Shown: positions 46,148-55,962, numbered from the stretch's first letter. The stretch: DNA of 64,000 bases from an uncultured Tenacibaculum sp. (GCF_947494125.1 NZ_CANLTU010000003.1:1-64000), one strand, 5' to 3'. Translations and numbers: made by a program. The notes: generated from the sequence alone by a model not told the origin.

Positions 46148-47999
46148 AACTTAAATACTCAATTAAAGGTATTTCTTTTGGTGCAGATATTTTCTTTCGA
46201 AGTCTATATCTACTAATAAAAATACTATCTACAGAAACCCCTAGCATATTTGCTATTTCGTTATTATCTAACCCTAATTTTTCAAGAGCAACTAATCTTT
46301 CTTCAGATTTTGTTAGTTTATATCCTTTTCCATTTATTTCTATAAAAAAATTAGGATGCACTCTTATAAATTTCTCTTTAAAAATATACCAATCATCCTT
46401 TGTTAAAATTTTTGAAGTTACTAAATCTTGAATTGAATTTATAGTTTCTTTTTCTACAACTTTTACTTTCAATTTTTCTAATTGAAGTTTTAATTCCTCT
46501 TGCTCTTTTCTTTTTAACAATAACTGATTTGTAAAACCAATTAGTTCATCTTTATTTCTTCTTAATTCTTTTTTTAAATGAATTCTTTTATTTTTTTCTC
46601 TCCACCATATTCCGAATATTATTAAAATAATAGAAAATAAAATAACCAGTGTTGTAGTTCTTTTACTTTTTACTAATTGTTGTTCTTTTTCAAACTGCTT
46701 TATTGCTATTTCTTGTTTCAAAATTTCTTTTTCCTTTTGAGCTGTTTCAAATTTTGTTTGATGAAATGCTAAAGCTCCTGTTAATGACGCTTTATTAATA
46801 GAATCTTTTAATTCTAAATAATTTGTATTATGTTTTAAAGCATTTTTAAAATCACCGTATTTTTCATACAATGCTGACAATAGTCTTTCACTTTCTAATA
46901 GACTTAGACTATTTAATGAATTTTCTATAGCATAGTTTTTATAATCTAATAATAGTTTTAATGCTTTTTTTCTTTCTCCTTTTCTAAGTAAGTAAGCTGC
47001 CTTTTCTGGAATATTTAAAAAAGTTAATCTTTTGTATTTAATTTTCTTTTCTAAACTTAAAAGTTGTGCATATATAGAATCAGCAACCTTAATATTATTT
47101 TGTTTTAACCATAGCCTAAGTTCTATTTTTTTAGATTGTAATTTATTATTGCTTCTAATTACTAAATCTGAAATAAATCGTTCATATTGTTTTGAAGAAT
47201 CTAAGTATGTATTAGCTAATTTTAGTTTAAAATCTTTAATTGCTTCTTCACTTAAAGACAAATATAAAAATTGTAAAGTACCATATGATTTGTACTTTTT
47301 TGCTTTTGATATTAACTTAGGCATTTGTTTATTGGCTAATTTTCTTAACCCATTCCTTCTATAAATTAAATCCAATTCTTTGGCAGTTCTAAACATATAG
47401 GTGTAATCTTTCAATTGTTCATATATAGAATTAGCCTTTTCAAAAGAATTAATTGCTTTTACAAATTTACCAGTATTAGAATATGCTTGACCTGAGAATA
47501 AAAATGCATCGGCAGCAAAAATTGAATCCTTAGATTTTAAAAATAAAGATGCAGACTCTTTATAATCTTTTATAGCTTTATCATAAGCTAATTCAGAAAA
47601 ATAAATGCCACCTCTTTTTAAGATAATATAAGCTTCAGATTTTTGTTTTTTAAAATATGGTTTAAATAAAAGAATAGAATCACATAATTGTAATGCTTTT
47701 TGATTTTCTCCTTTCATAATATATTGTTGAATCAGAAAACGTGATTTTGATGCTAATAAATCATATTCTTTCAATTCATTAGCTAAAAACATATAATCTT
47801 TAAGTGTTGTAACTAACTCTTTATGATTCTCTCGAATCATTTGCTTCGTTATTTTATCTAAAATTTGTAACCTTTCATTTTTATTTTCTGTAGTTTTAAA
47901 TACTCTCTTAAGAGAATCAATTTGAGTTTGCCCTTGAATTAAGGAAGCAAACAAGAGATTGAACAGTACACATATAACAGGTAACTTTCTAAAAAACAT
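46146..47999 (-). CDS. TPR sensor protein with C-terminal LuxR-type HTH
   Basis: 617 residues: a signal peptide, about eight TPR-like helix pairs (~50-410, periplasmic), one membrane helix near 450-468 (TTLVILFSIILIIFGIWW), a Lys/Glu-rich coiled coil (~475-535), and a cytoplasmic LuxR/GerE-like helix-turn-helix (LTKSEERLVALEKLGLDNNE, IANMLGVSVDSIFISRYRLR). One-protein membrane regulators of this plan are common in Bacteroidota. It is divergent from fecI, and the motif at 48039-48074 lies in front of it. Confidence 0.85.
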   Translation of the reverse strand: MFFRKLPVICVLFNLLFASLIQGQTQIDSLKRVFKTTENKNERLQILDKITKQMIRENHKELVTTLKDYMFLANELKEYDLLASKSRFLIQQYIMKGENQKALQLCDSILLFKPYFKKQKSEAYIILKRGGIYFSELAYDKAIKDYKESASLFLKSKDSIFAADAFLFSGQAYSNTGKFVKAINSFEKANSIYEQLKDYTYMFRTAKELDLIYRRNGLRKLANKQMPKLISKAKKYKSYGTLQFLYLSLSEEAIKDFKLKLANTYLDSSKQYERFISDLVIRSNNKLQSKKIELRLWLKQNNIKVADSIYAQLLSLEKKIKYKRLTFLNIPEKAAYLLRKGERKKALKLLLDYKNYAIENSLNSLSLLESERLLSALYEKYGDFKNALKHNTNYLELKDSINKASLTGALAFHQTKFETAQKEKEILKQEIAIKQFEKEQQLVKSKRTTTLVILFSIILIIFGIWWREKNKRIHLKKELRRNKDELIGFTNQLLLKRKEQEELKLQLEKLKVKVVEKETINSIQDLVTSKILTKDDWYIFKEKFIRVHPNFFIEINGKGYKLTKSEERLVALEKLGLDNNEIANMLGVSVDSIFISRYRLRKKISAPKEIPLIEYLS

Positions 48000-48038
48000 A
48001 TAATTATATATAAAATTTAAACTTGTGCTTTATATTAT

Positions 48039-48074
48039 GTACAGTAAAAATCTATATAACCCTATTCATTATTT
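48039..48074 (-). promoter_or_regulatory. two-part motif AATAGGGT-N13-ACTGTAC before the TPR/LuxR gene
   Basis: Minus-strand AATAGGGT (48059-48066) and ACTGTAC (48039-48045) are 13 bases apart, with GAAATAAT ahead of the first box as at 45945-45980. It lies 40 bases before the ATG at 47999, in the spacer shared with fecI. Confidence 0.45.
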
Positions 48075-48111
48075 CATTTTTCTTAGATTTGTACTTCAAT
48101 AATTTTTGTGA

Positions 48112-48633
48112 ATGCCTGAACAAAAAAAATCTGTTTGTGAAGAAAAGAATTTTGATTCTTTATTTAATAGCTACTACGAGACTGCTACAAAATACATTTA
48201 CTACAAATGTGGAGATTTACAGCAAGCAGAAGATATTGTACAAGATTCTTTTGTGAAAATATGGAAAAAATGCGCTGAAGTAATTTATGAAACTGCCAGA
48301 GCTTTTTTGTATACTATTTGTAATAATGCTTTACGCAACGAATTTGCTCATCAAAAAGTTGTTTTGAGACATAAAGCTATTTCTGTAAATGATAAAGACA
48401 TTGAAAATCCTGAATTTATTTTAGAAACTGAAGAATTTAAAGATAAGCTAGAAAATGCAATTGCTAATCTTTCTACTAAAGAAAGAGAAGTTTTTTTATT
48501 AAGTAGAATTGATAAAAAAACTTATAAAGAAATTTCAGAAATTACCAATATTACAGTAAAAGCAGTTGAAAGAAGAATGAGCAATGCTTTTATTAACCTT
48601 AGAAAGACTTTAGGGAAAGATTTAAAATTTTAA
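48112..48633 (+). CDS. ECF sigma factor, FecI-like
   Basis: 173 residues with both ECF regions: sigma-2 (ATKYIYYKCGDLQQAEDIVQ, DSFVKIWKK) and sigma-4 (LSTKEREVFLLSRIDKKTYK, EISEITNITVKAVERRMS). It is followed by a FecR anti-sigma factor and a TonB receptor, the usual three-part surface-signalling set of Bacteroidota. Confidence 0.92.
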   Translation: MPEQKKSVCEEKNFDSLFNSYYETATKYIYYKCGDLQQAEDIVQDSFVKIWKKCAEVIYETARAFLYTICNNALRNEFAHQKVVLRHKAISVNDKDIENPEFILETEEFKDKLENAIANLSTKEREVFLLSRIDKKTYKEISEITNITVKAVERRMSNAFINLRKTLGKDLKF

Positions 48634-48659
48634 TAGGGTAAATTGATTAATAACGGTAC
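48632..48659 (+). promoter_or_regulatory. two-part motif AATAGGGT-N13-ACGGTAC before fecR
   Basis: AATAGGGT (48632-48639) overlaps the fecI stop codon and is 13 bases from ACGGTAC (48653-48659), one mismatch from the ACTGTAC at the other two sites. The fecR start is 27 bases further on. Confidence 0.4.
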
Positions 48660-48686
48660 AGTAAATAAGAACGTAAATTAAGAAGC

Positions 48687-49592
48687 ATGAATAAATACGA
48701 AACAGATAAATCTTATTTAGCTAAATGGGCTGCAAATGAATTAAGTAAAGAAGAACTTGCTGAATTCATGCAAACTGATGCTTATAAAGATTTTAATCGT
48801 ATTAATATTATTGCTCAACAATTTAAAGGTCCTGAAATTGATAAAAAAGCAGCTTTAGTTAAAACTAAAACTAAAATAAAAAAAGGAAAAATTGTAAAAT
48901 TAAATCGTAATTTTTGGTATTCCATAGCTGCTTCAATTGCTTTGCTTCTAGGCGGATATTTCGGATTGTACTCAACTAAAAATTATACCACACCAATAGG
49001 AGAACAATTAGCTATTATTTTACCAGACGGAAGTGAAGTTCAATTAAATGCTAACTCTAGTCTAAGCCACAAACGGTTCTTTTGGAATAACAAAAGGCAA
49101 TTAAACTTAGATGGAGAAGCTTATTTTGAAGTAAAAAAAGGAAGTGATTTTAAGGTTATTACTAATTATGGTAATGTGACTGTTTTAGGTACAAAATTTA
49201 ATGTAAAATCAAGAAAACATATTTTTGAATTAAACTGTTTTGAAGGTAAAGTTAAATTTGAACAAAAAAACACAACCAATAAAAAAATCTTAAATGCTAA
49301 CGATAAAATTATTATTGAAAAAGAAATAATTTCTGAACTAAAAACTCAATTTAATAAACCTAATTGGATAAAGGGAATCAGCCTATTTAAAGATCGTCCT
49401 TTACAAGATATTTTAAACGAATTGAGTAGTATGTATAACATTTCTTTTAAAACTGAGAATATAGATACTTCTCAACGCTTTTCTGGAAGTTTTATTCATA
49501 ATAATTTAGAAAACGCGTTAAAAACTACCCTTACTCCAATGGGGATAGTTTACACATTATCAGAAGATAAAACAATAGTATCTTTGCAATAA
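48687..49592 (+). CDS. FecR family anti-sigma factor
   Basis: 301 residues: a cytoplasmic N-terminal anti-sigma part with WAANELSKEELAEFM, one membrane helix (~75-92, SIAASIALLLGGYFGLYS), the FecR core (LPDGSEVQLNANSSLSHKRF, LDGEAYFEVKKGSDF), and a C-terminal STN-like domain (SLFKDRPLQDILNELSSMYN). It holds the sigma factor until the TonB receptor signals. Confidence 0.92.
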   Translation: MNKYETDKSYLAKWAANELSKEELAEFMQTDAYKDFNRINIIAQQFKGPEIDKKAALVKTKTKIKKGKIVKLNRNFWYSIAASIALLLGGYFGLYSTKNYTTPIGEQLAIILPDGSEVQLNANSSLSHKRFFWNNKRQLNLDGEAYFEVKKGSDFKVITNYGNVTVLGTKFNVKSRKHIFELNCFEGKVKFEQKNTTNKKILNANDKIIIEKEIISELKTQFNKPNWIKGISLFKDRPLQDILNELSSMYNISFKTENIDTSQRFSGSFIHNNLENALKTTLTPMGIVYTLSEDKTIVSLQ

Positions 49593-49611
49593 TTAATTTT
49601 TTTCCCTTGAA

Positions 49612-52284
49612 ATGATTAAAAACTCAATACTAACCATAGTATTTTTATGTCTCATTAATTATACCTTTTCTCAAGAAAAGTTTAATGTTTCTTATAACAA
49701 AACTTCGTTACAACAAGTTATTGTTGACTTAGAATCTAAAACAAATATCATTTTTTCATATTCTAAAGAAGTTATACATAAAAAACAAATTACTCTTACC
49801 AAACAAACAACAACTATTAAGAATATTATTTCAGATTTAACTCAACAAACAGGGTTACTTTTTGAAATACTTTCCAATAACCAAGTCATAATTAGTAAAG
49901 CAAGAAAAATTTGTGGTTATGTTGTAGATGCTAGCACAAATGAAACGCTCCCTTTTACTAATGTAGTTATAAACGATAAGCTATATAAAACTACTAATGA
50001 AAACGGTTTCTTTAGCTTTGAAAACCCTCCAAAAAACTCAGAAAAAATCACCTTATCGTTATTAGGGTATCAAGACAAAGAAATTACCTTAAACACAAGT
50101 GAAGAGTGCATAACAATACCTCTTTATACAATATCTTCTGAACTAGACGAAGTTATAATACTAGGCTATATTACCTCTGGGATTGATAGAAATAAAGACG
50201 GTTCTATTTCTGTAGATTCAAAAAGATTAGGGATTTTACCTGGCTTAGTTAGTCCAGATATAGCACAAAGTATTCAATTAATTCCAGGTATTTCTACTTT
50301 AGATGAATCTGCTACTGGAATTCAAATTAGAGGAGGGTCACCAGATCAAAATTTAATTTTATACGACAATATTAAACTTTATAATACAGGGTATTTTTAC
50401 GGTATGTTTTCTTTATTTAATCCATTTGCTACTCAAAAAGCTACCGTTTTTAGATCTGGGACTAGTGCCAATTATGGTGATCGTATTTCTGGTATTATTG
50501 ATATTTCTAGTGGTAGTGATATTCCTAAAAAAAATGAAGGCGGTTTTGAAATTGACGGTTTATCTATAAACGGTTATTTAAAAACTCCTTTATCTGAAAA
50601 AGTAGGGCTATATTTCTTTGCAAGAAGATCCTATTCAGATGTAATACAAACCCCAACTTATAATAGTTATGCTGATAAAATATTTACTAACTTCGGAATT
50701 GCTAAAGATATAAATGGCAATATATTAGACTTAGAAACTGATGATGATTTTAGTCGTAAAACCAGTAATAATAACTTTACTTTTTCTGATTACAGTACGA
50801 AGCTTATTATTAAACCCAATGAGAAAAACTCGATAGCGGTGAGTGCTTTATATACTCGAAACTCATTAGACTTTGATTTTAATTCTATAGAAGAAAAGTC
50901 TGTTGATGATTTAATTACTATAAATAAAGGTTTTAGTCTTAACTGGAAACATATAACTAATAAAAAGCAACAAGAAGAACTTACTGCTTATTATTCTGAA
51001 TACGACTCTTTCTATAAAAATGATGAACTTGAAGATGAAACTGGAAATGGTAGTTTAGATCTAACTAAAATAAGTATTCGTGAAAATAATATTGTTGATC
51101 TTGGTTTAAATTTTTCGCTTCATAAACAACTTAATGAGCATCAAAAATTAAAATTAGGTTATCAGTTATCTAATACAAATTTGCTTGTTGATATTCGTAA
51201 AATAAAACCTTTTGAAACGAATGAAAACGAACGTAAACTTCAAGATATTAATAATTTTAAAAATGCTCTTTTTGGTGAATATATTTACTCTTTTGCTAAT
51301 AATGGTTTTATAAACGCAGGAGTACGTTTTGTAAACTATAGCTCTTTAAATCGTTTTTTGGTTGAGCCTCGTATTAATTTTGAATATCCTATTACCAATT
51401 CTCTTAGATTTAAAACTGCTATTGAAAGAAGAAATCAACCCATATCACAATTAGTAGAATTTGATAATATAGAATTACGCTTAGAAAATAATTTATGGAG
51501 GTTATCCGACAATAAACAATTTCCGTTACTTAGTAGCGATCAAATTTCTGGAGGGCTCTTATATCGTTATAAAAAATTAAGTATTGATGTTGATGCTTAT
51601 TATAAAGAATTAAAAGGCTTAACTACATTTACAAGTGGATTTAGTAATCCATTAGAAAATTTGGAACAAGGAAATAGTACTATAAAAGGGCTCGATTTAT
51701 TATTAAAATATAAATGGAATAATTATAAAATATGGGCTGGATATACATTTAACGATATTACCTTTCAATTTCCTAATTTACCTAATACACCTTCTAGTTT
51801 TTCAGGAAATAATGATATTAAGCATCAATTTAGAATCTCTAATACTTTACAACTTAATAAGTGGCAATTTTCTTTAGGATGGCAAATTAGAAACGGTAAA
51901 CCTATTACACCTGTAAATAGTTATGAAATTAAAATTGATGCAGATGGTGAAAAAGCTGGAGTGGTTAATTTTGGATCTATAAACAGTAGTAGATTACCAA
52001 ATTTTCATAGGTTAGACGCCTCTGTTTTATATGATTTTAAGATTAAAACTGGGAATAAGAAGTTAAATGCTCAATTTGGAATATCTGTTTTAAACCTTTA
52101 TAACAGAGTAAGACCTTTAAATTTAATATATAAAGCAGAACGTAAGCCTTTAGACGATGGTGGTATTGCTGTACCAGGCACAACTGGTAGCTCTCCTGAA
52201 GAATTAGAATTGATTCTAGAACAAGTAATTCAACGTTCTTCTTTAGGTTTAACACCTAATGCTGTTTTTAGAATTCATTTTTAA
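49612..52284 (+). CDS. TonB-dependent outer membrane receptor with signalling domain
   Basis: 890 residues: signal peptide (ending TFSQ), STN/secretin-type signalling domain (~20-95), carboxypeptidase-regulatory-like beta domain (~97-180; CGYVVDASTNETLPFTNVVI), plug (~195-310; ISTLDESATGIQIRGGSPDQ), and a beta barrel ending in aromatic-rich FRIHF. No SusD gene follows, so the ligand is more likely a chelate, peptide or protein than a glycan. It pairs with FecI/FecR upstream. Confidence 0.92.
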   Translation: MIKNSILTIVFLCLINYTFSQEKFNVSYNKTSLQQVIVDLESKTNIIFSYSKEVIHKKQITLTKQTTTIKNIISDLTQQTGLLFEILSNNQVIISKARKICGYVVDASTNETLPFTNVVINDKLYKTTNENGFFSFENPPKNSEKITLSLLGYQDKEITLNTSEECITIPLYTISSELDEVIILGYITSGIDRNKDGSISVDSKRLGILPGLVSPDIAQSIQLIPGISTLDESATGIQIRGGSPDQNLILYDNIKLYNTGYFYGMFSLFNPFATQKATVFRSGTSANYGDRISGIIDISSGSDIPKKNEGGFEIDGLSINGYLKTPLSEKVGLYFFARRSYSDVIQTPTYNSYADKIFTNFGIAKDINGNILDLETDDDFSRKTSNNNFTFSDYSTKLIIKPNEKNSIAVSALYTRNSLDFDFNSIEEKSVDDLITINKGFSLNWKHITNKKQQEELTAYYSEYDSFYKNDELEDETGNGSLDLTKISIRENNIVDLGLNFSLHKQLNEHQKLKLGYQLSNTNLLVDIRKIKPFETNENERKLQDINNFKNALFGEYIYSFANNGFINAGVRFVNYSSLNRFLVEPRINFEYPITNSLRFKTAIERRNQPISQLVEFDNIELRLENNLWRLSDNKQFPLLSSDQISGGLLYRYKKLSIDVDAYYKELKGLTTFTSGFSNPLENLEQGNSTIKGLDLLLKYKWNNYKIWAGYTFNDITFQFPNLPNTPSSFSGNNDIKHQFRISNTLQLNKWQFSLGWQIRNGKPITPVNSYEIKIDADGEKAGVVNFGSINSSRLPNFHRLDASVLYDFKIKTGNKKLNAQFGISVLNLYNRVRPLNLIYKAERKPLDDGGIAVPGTTGSSPEELELILEQVIQRSSLGLTPNAVFRIHF

Positions 52285-52320
52285 TTTATTAATATTTAAA
52301 CTTCATTATAACTCTTAAAT

Positions 52321-52352
52321 AAAAAGCTTGGAAAATAATTTCCAAGCTTTTT
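52321..52352. terminator. bidirectional hairpin terminator
   Basis: AAAAAGCTTGGAAA pairs with TTTCCAAGCTTTTT around a 4-base loop, between the convergent TonB-receptor and PatB-like genes. Confidence 0.85.
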
Positions 52353-52367
52353 ATTTCTATATTAAAA

Positions 52368-53591
52368 TTAACATGAACAACAATTATCTGCTGCTGTAAC
52401 TTCATTAAAAGAAGCATCTATTCCAGTATCTATAGCCTTTTTTAATTGTTGAAATGCCTGTTTAATTGTTGACAATGGTGAAGCTATATTCATTCGCATA
52501 AACTGTGTATGACCTCCTTCAAACCAATCTCCTGGTGTTAAAGCTAGTTTTGCTTGGTTTACAACCAGATGTTTTAACGCTCTATCTGATAATTTTAACT
52601 TACTAAAATCTAACCATACTTGATAAGTTCCTTCGGGCTTGTATAAAATAACTTCTGGTAATTCTTCTTGCAAAAAGTTATCAATCCAATTCATTGTTTT
52701 TTCTAAATAAGTTAATAAGTCATTTAACCACTCCTCTCCTTCTTTATAAGCTGCTATTGTTGCGTTTGCTGAAAGTATATTCCCATGATCTAGATATAGT
52801 GATTCTACACTCCTCTTCACCAACTGTTTAAAATTATCATTAGGTATGTATAAGTAACCGTTTGAAATACTTTGCATTCCAAATGTTTTTGCTGGAGACC
52901 CTATTACTGCAATATGGTTATTACTATTACCTATAGAAGCAATGCTATTAAATTGTGATTTTGAATACACAATATCTGAATGAATTTCATCACTAATAAT
53001 AGTAACATTATATTCATTTGCTAGATTTACCAATTTTTTCAACTCTTCTATACTCCAAACCCTACCTATTGGATTATGAGGATTACAAAGTATAATAGCT
53101 TTAATATTTAATGTTTTTAACTTTCGCTCTACATCTTCAAAATCCATTTGATAACGGCCATCAATAACTTTTAATTTATTGCTAACTACTTTCCTACCTG
53201 CAGATTCTATAACTTTAAAAAATTGGTGATATACGGGTGTTTGTACCATAATACTATCTCCCTTTTTAGATAATTCTCTAATTAATATGCCTATACCTGT
53301 AAGTACACCTGAAACTTGCACAAATGATTTTGGATTTAATTCTAATTGATGCCGTTTAAAATTCCAATCTGAAATGGCATTAAAAACATCTCCTGTATTA
53401 AATTCATAAGCATACATATTTCTTGTTACCAATTTTTGTAATGCTTCTTGTATAGGTTTGGCTATTTCAAAATCCATATCAGCTATCCACAAAGGCATTA
53501 TATCTGTTGCTCCAAACATAGATTTTAAATAATTTGGATTCTCTTTTGCAAAGTTGTTTTCTGTTGTATGCATTGTATCAAATTGACTCAT
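52368..53591 (-). CDS. PatB/MalY-type C-S lyase (PLP)
   Basis: 407 residues of the aspartate aminotransferase fold, PatB/MalY branch. PLP lysine in SPAKTFGMQS, NPHNPIGRVW and ISDEIHSDIVYS are typical. Such enzymes cleave cystathionine or other cysteine S-conjugates. The C-terminus carries an unusual ADNCCSC tail with three Cys, which may bind metal. It begins 15 bases after the PAP2 gene, the last of the minus-strand run. Confidence 0.9.
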   Translation of the reverse strand: MSQFDTMHTTENNFAKENPNYLKSMFGATDIMPLWIADMDFEIAKPIQEALQKLVTRNMYAYEFNTGDVFNAISDWNFKRHQLELNPKSFVQVSGVLTGIGILIRELSKKGDSIMVQTPVYHQFFKVIESAGRKVVSNKLKVIDGRYQMDFEDVERKLKTLNIKAIILCNPHNPIGRVWSIEELKKLVNLANEYNVTIISDEIHSDIVYSKSQFNSIASIGNSNNHIAVIGSPAKTFGMQSISNGYLYIPNDNFKQLVKRSVESLYLDHGNILSANATIAAYKEGEEWLNDLLTYLEKTMNWIDNFLQEELPEVILYKPEGTYQVWLDFSKLKLSDRALKHLVVNQAKLALTPGDWFEGGHTQFMRMNIASPLSTIKQAFQQLKKAIDTGIDASFNEVTAADNCCSC

Positions 53592-53606
53592 TATTCTTCT
53601 TTTTTA

Positions 53607-54506
53607 CTATTTCCATTCAGCTTTAGCTGCTCTAAAATCTTTTTGAAACGTATCTGTATTCCACATTAATGATAACATTTTATGTGCAATTTGCCTAGCT
53701 GTTTCATCATCACTAGGAAAATGAACTCCCATTACTTCTCTAGACATGCCTATCTCATAAGCTAGAGATATAAATTTACCTCTACTTTCAGGCATCAACT
53801 CACTTAATGTATATGCCTGTATATAAGCCCATAATGTATGTCCACTAGCAAACGATGGAGTTGGTATTTTTTGTAAAGGTTTTATATTTAAATCAAGATG
53901 ATAAGGCCTAGCTCTAATTTTATTAAACTTTAAAACAAACTCTAAAAGTCGTGCATCATTCATTACTCCTTTTAATAGTTTTGCTGTTTGTGGAAAATCT
54001 TTTGCAGTGTGTTTTTTTCTAGAAACTTCTCTTAACATAAAAAACAAATCTTTCAAATTACGCTCATACCTATCATCTGTTTTTGTATAATTTTTATGAG
54101 GCCAGTAACCTATTCTCGCTAATTTCATAACACGCTCTACCTCTTTATCTGTTCTCTTCTTTTGCAAATCAAGTAGAAAATCTAGTTCTGCTCTAGTTTG
54201 TTCTGAACTATTTGCCGGAAAATTAACTGAATTTAGTATAAAGTTTATCTGATTAGAGCTCAAGTAATATGGTTTGTTTGATGCATAAACCAATATAAAA
54301 TCTAAATAATTATCTGTAGGATACACGATGCCATCCATCGATGCATATTCTATACGCTTATTACTGTTTAACTTCTTTAATTCTTTGTAATGTTTTTCTG
54401 TAGGTTCTATGTCGTGAATTGTAGAAAAAATAGAATTCTGACTATATATACTTAAAGTAATAGTGTGCATTACTAATACTATAATGTTTTTCTTTAAATT
54501 ATTCAT
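53607..54506 (-). CDS. exported PAP2 family phosphatase
   Basis: 299 residues with a signal peptide. The three acid-phosphatase motifs are present: KIRARPYH (from KxxxxxxRP), PSFASGHT (PSGH-like with an inserted Ala) and SREVMGVHFPSD (SRxxxxxHxxxD). It resembles class A non-specific acid phosphatases more than membrane lipid phosphatases. The link to neighbouring metalloid genes is unclear. Confidence 0.88.
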   Translation of the reverse strand: MNNLKKNIIVLVMHTITLSIYSQNSIFSTIHDIEPTEKHYKELKKLNSNKRIEYASMDGIVYPTDNYLDFILVYASNKPYYLSSNQINFILNSVNFPANSSEQTRAELDFLLDLQKKRTDKEVERVMKLARIGYWPHKNYTKTDDRYERNLKDLFFMLREVSRKKHTAKDFPQTAKLLKGVMNDARLLEFVLKFNKIRARPYHLDLNIKPLQKIPTPSFASGHTLWAYIQAYTLSELMPESRGKFISLAYEIGMSREVMGVHFPSDDETARQIAHKMLSLMWNTDTFQKDFRAAKAEWK

Positions 54507-54527
54507 TTTATAAATTATTTTTTAATT

Positions 54528-55245
54528 TTAAATCCAGCCTAATAATAACCCAAAGCCTAATAGTACTAAGGATGCTCCGGAAACTTGATTAATTAATTGT
54601 TTGTTTCGTATCAACTTATCTGAAACTTTATTAAACCCAAAACCTACCCCTATTAATAGACTTCCTAAAGGAAGACTATAACCTACTGCAAACACAAAAA
54701 GAGTAAACCAGCTTAAAAATAAACTACCTTGAAGATATGATGCTCCTAAAATAATTGGGAAAATTGGGCTACAACCAACTGAACAAGCCGTTGCAAAACC
54801 ACCTAGAAGTAAACCAAATAAAAAGCTTTTATTAGCTAAACTCGATATTTTCGATGAAAATTTAGTTCCAATTTTTAACTTAAAAGGAAGCATATCTAAA
54901 CTCATTAAACCTAAATACACTACTAATACACCTGCTACAATTGTCCAGTATTTTCCTACTATTTGACCAATAGATACGCTAATTAAACCTGTTAAAGCTC
55001 CTATTAACGATAAGGATATAATAGTACCTATTAAGAATGAATATCCCTGTTTTTATATGTGATTTTTTATTTTTTGAATTTACTTCTGATCCTGCATAAC
55101 TAGTTACTGCTGCTAAGACACCAATATTACATGCTGACCCTATTGCTGCAACAAGACCTAATACAAAAATTGCAATAAAAAATAACGGGGAATTTAATTG
55201 GTTTTCAATAATTGTATTAGTCCATTGCTGAATATTCTCTAACAT
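54528..55245 (-). pseudogene. CcdA/DsbD-like membrane protein, broken by a one-base frameshift
   Basis: The frame from 55245 (MLENIQQWTNTIIENQLNSP) runs to a stop at 54979. A second frame covers the remainder and continues the same protein. Near 55038 the minus strand reads TTC-A-TTC-TTA; removing one A joins the halves into FFLIGTIISLSLIGALTGLI and a ~239-residue protein with six membrane helices. Cys in GSACNIGVL and TACSVGCSP fit a thiol-redox CcdA-like transporter. It lies 11 bases after the Cys-tailed protein, suggesting they worked as a pair. It may be a true mutation or a sequencing error. Confidence 0.8.
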
Positions 55246-55256
55246 ATTTCTTGATT

Positions 55257-55907
55257 TTATTCATTAGAGCTACCACAAGCAGCTTTTTGTTGAGTAGTAC
55301 AAGATGCTTTCGTTTTTTTGTCACAAGAAGCCTTACTTTTTTCAGAACAAGCAACTTTTTGATTTGATGAACAAGACATTTTTGATGTTAAGACAGTTTC
55401 ATATGCTCTAATTAATGTGGTTATATTTATCGCTGATTCTTTAACTACTAAAGCACTTTTCCCTAAAACAACAGTAGCAGGAACTACTTCTATATTTAAT
55501 TTAGAAACTACATCTAGATAATTTTCTTCATTAACTTCTAATGCTAAATAATAAGCAGATCCATCTGAATTGTTTAATTCTGAAACAACATTTTCTATTT
55601 TAGAATTTATTTTTTCATTTTCGCTAACATCATTCCCTTTTAACAATAGATATGTAACCTCTTTATCCGTTTTTAACCATTTAAAATCATTCTTAGAAGT
55701 TATTACTTTTGAAGTTGTGGTACAAGTAATCTCTTTAGTTGTAACTCCCTTAAATGCTGATGTAAGTGCTAAAATAAATGCTAAAGCAAAAATCCCTAAC
55801 CCAAATTTAATTTTGATGCCTTTATTTTTGTTCTTCTCATCATTTGGATCACAACAATTCGGTTCAGATTTAGGGGAACAACAATCTAAATTTTCTGTGT
55901 TTTGCAT
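55257..55907 (-). CDS. membrane protein with Cys-rich tails and thioredoxin-like middle
   Basis: 216 residues. The N-terminal cytoplasmic tail has two Cys pairs (Cys9-10, Cys18-19) in CCSPKSEPNCCDP. One membrane helix (~34-51) follows, then a thioredoxin-fold-like domain (VPATVVLGKSALVVKESAIN) without a CxxC. The C-terminal tail repeats K-A-S-C units five times (MSCSS, VACSEK, ASCDKK, ASCTTQ, AACGSS). I do not know a family with this plan. Its promoter copy of the sigZ/arsM motif and the CcdA-like partner suggest metalloid or thiol handling. Confidence 0.75.
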   Translation of the reverse strand: MQNTENLDCCSPKSEPNCCDPNDEKNKNKGIKIKFGLGIFALAFILALTSAFKGVTTKEITCTTTSKVITSKNDFKWLKTDKEVTYLLLKGNDVSENEKINSKIENVVSELNNSDGSAYYLALEVNEENYLDVVSKLNIEVVPATVVLGKSALVVKESAINITTLIRAYETVLTSKMSCSSNQKVACSEKSKASCDKKTKASCTTQQKAACGSSNE

Positions 55908-55935
55908 TGTAATATTTTTATAGTTAATTTCTCTA

Positions 55936-55962
55936 TAGACGCATCATTAAAAAAAAGACGCA
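55936..55962 (-). promoter_or_regulatory. SigZ-type promoter candidate before the Cys-tailed gene
   Basis: On the minus strand TGCGTCTT (-35-like) is followed by GCGTCTATA (-10-like). The shared GAC[GA]-complement starts are exactly 19 bases apart (55938 and 55957), the same as at the arsM and sigZ sites. It lies about 30 bases before the ATG at 55907. Confidence 0.6.

Noticed and set aside
48112..52284. SusCD polysaccharide utilisation locus
   Set aside because: No SusD-like lipoprotein or glycoside hydrolase follows the TonB receptor.
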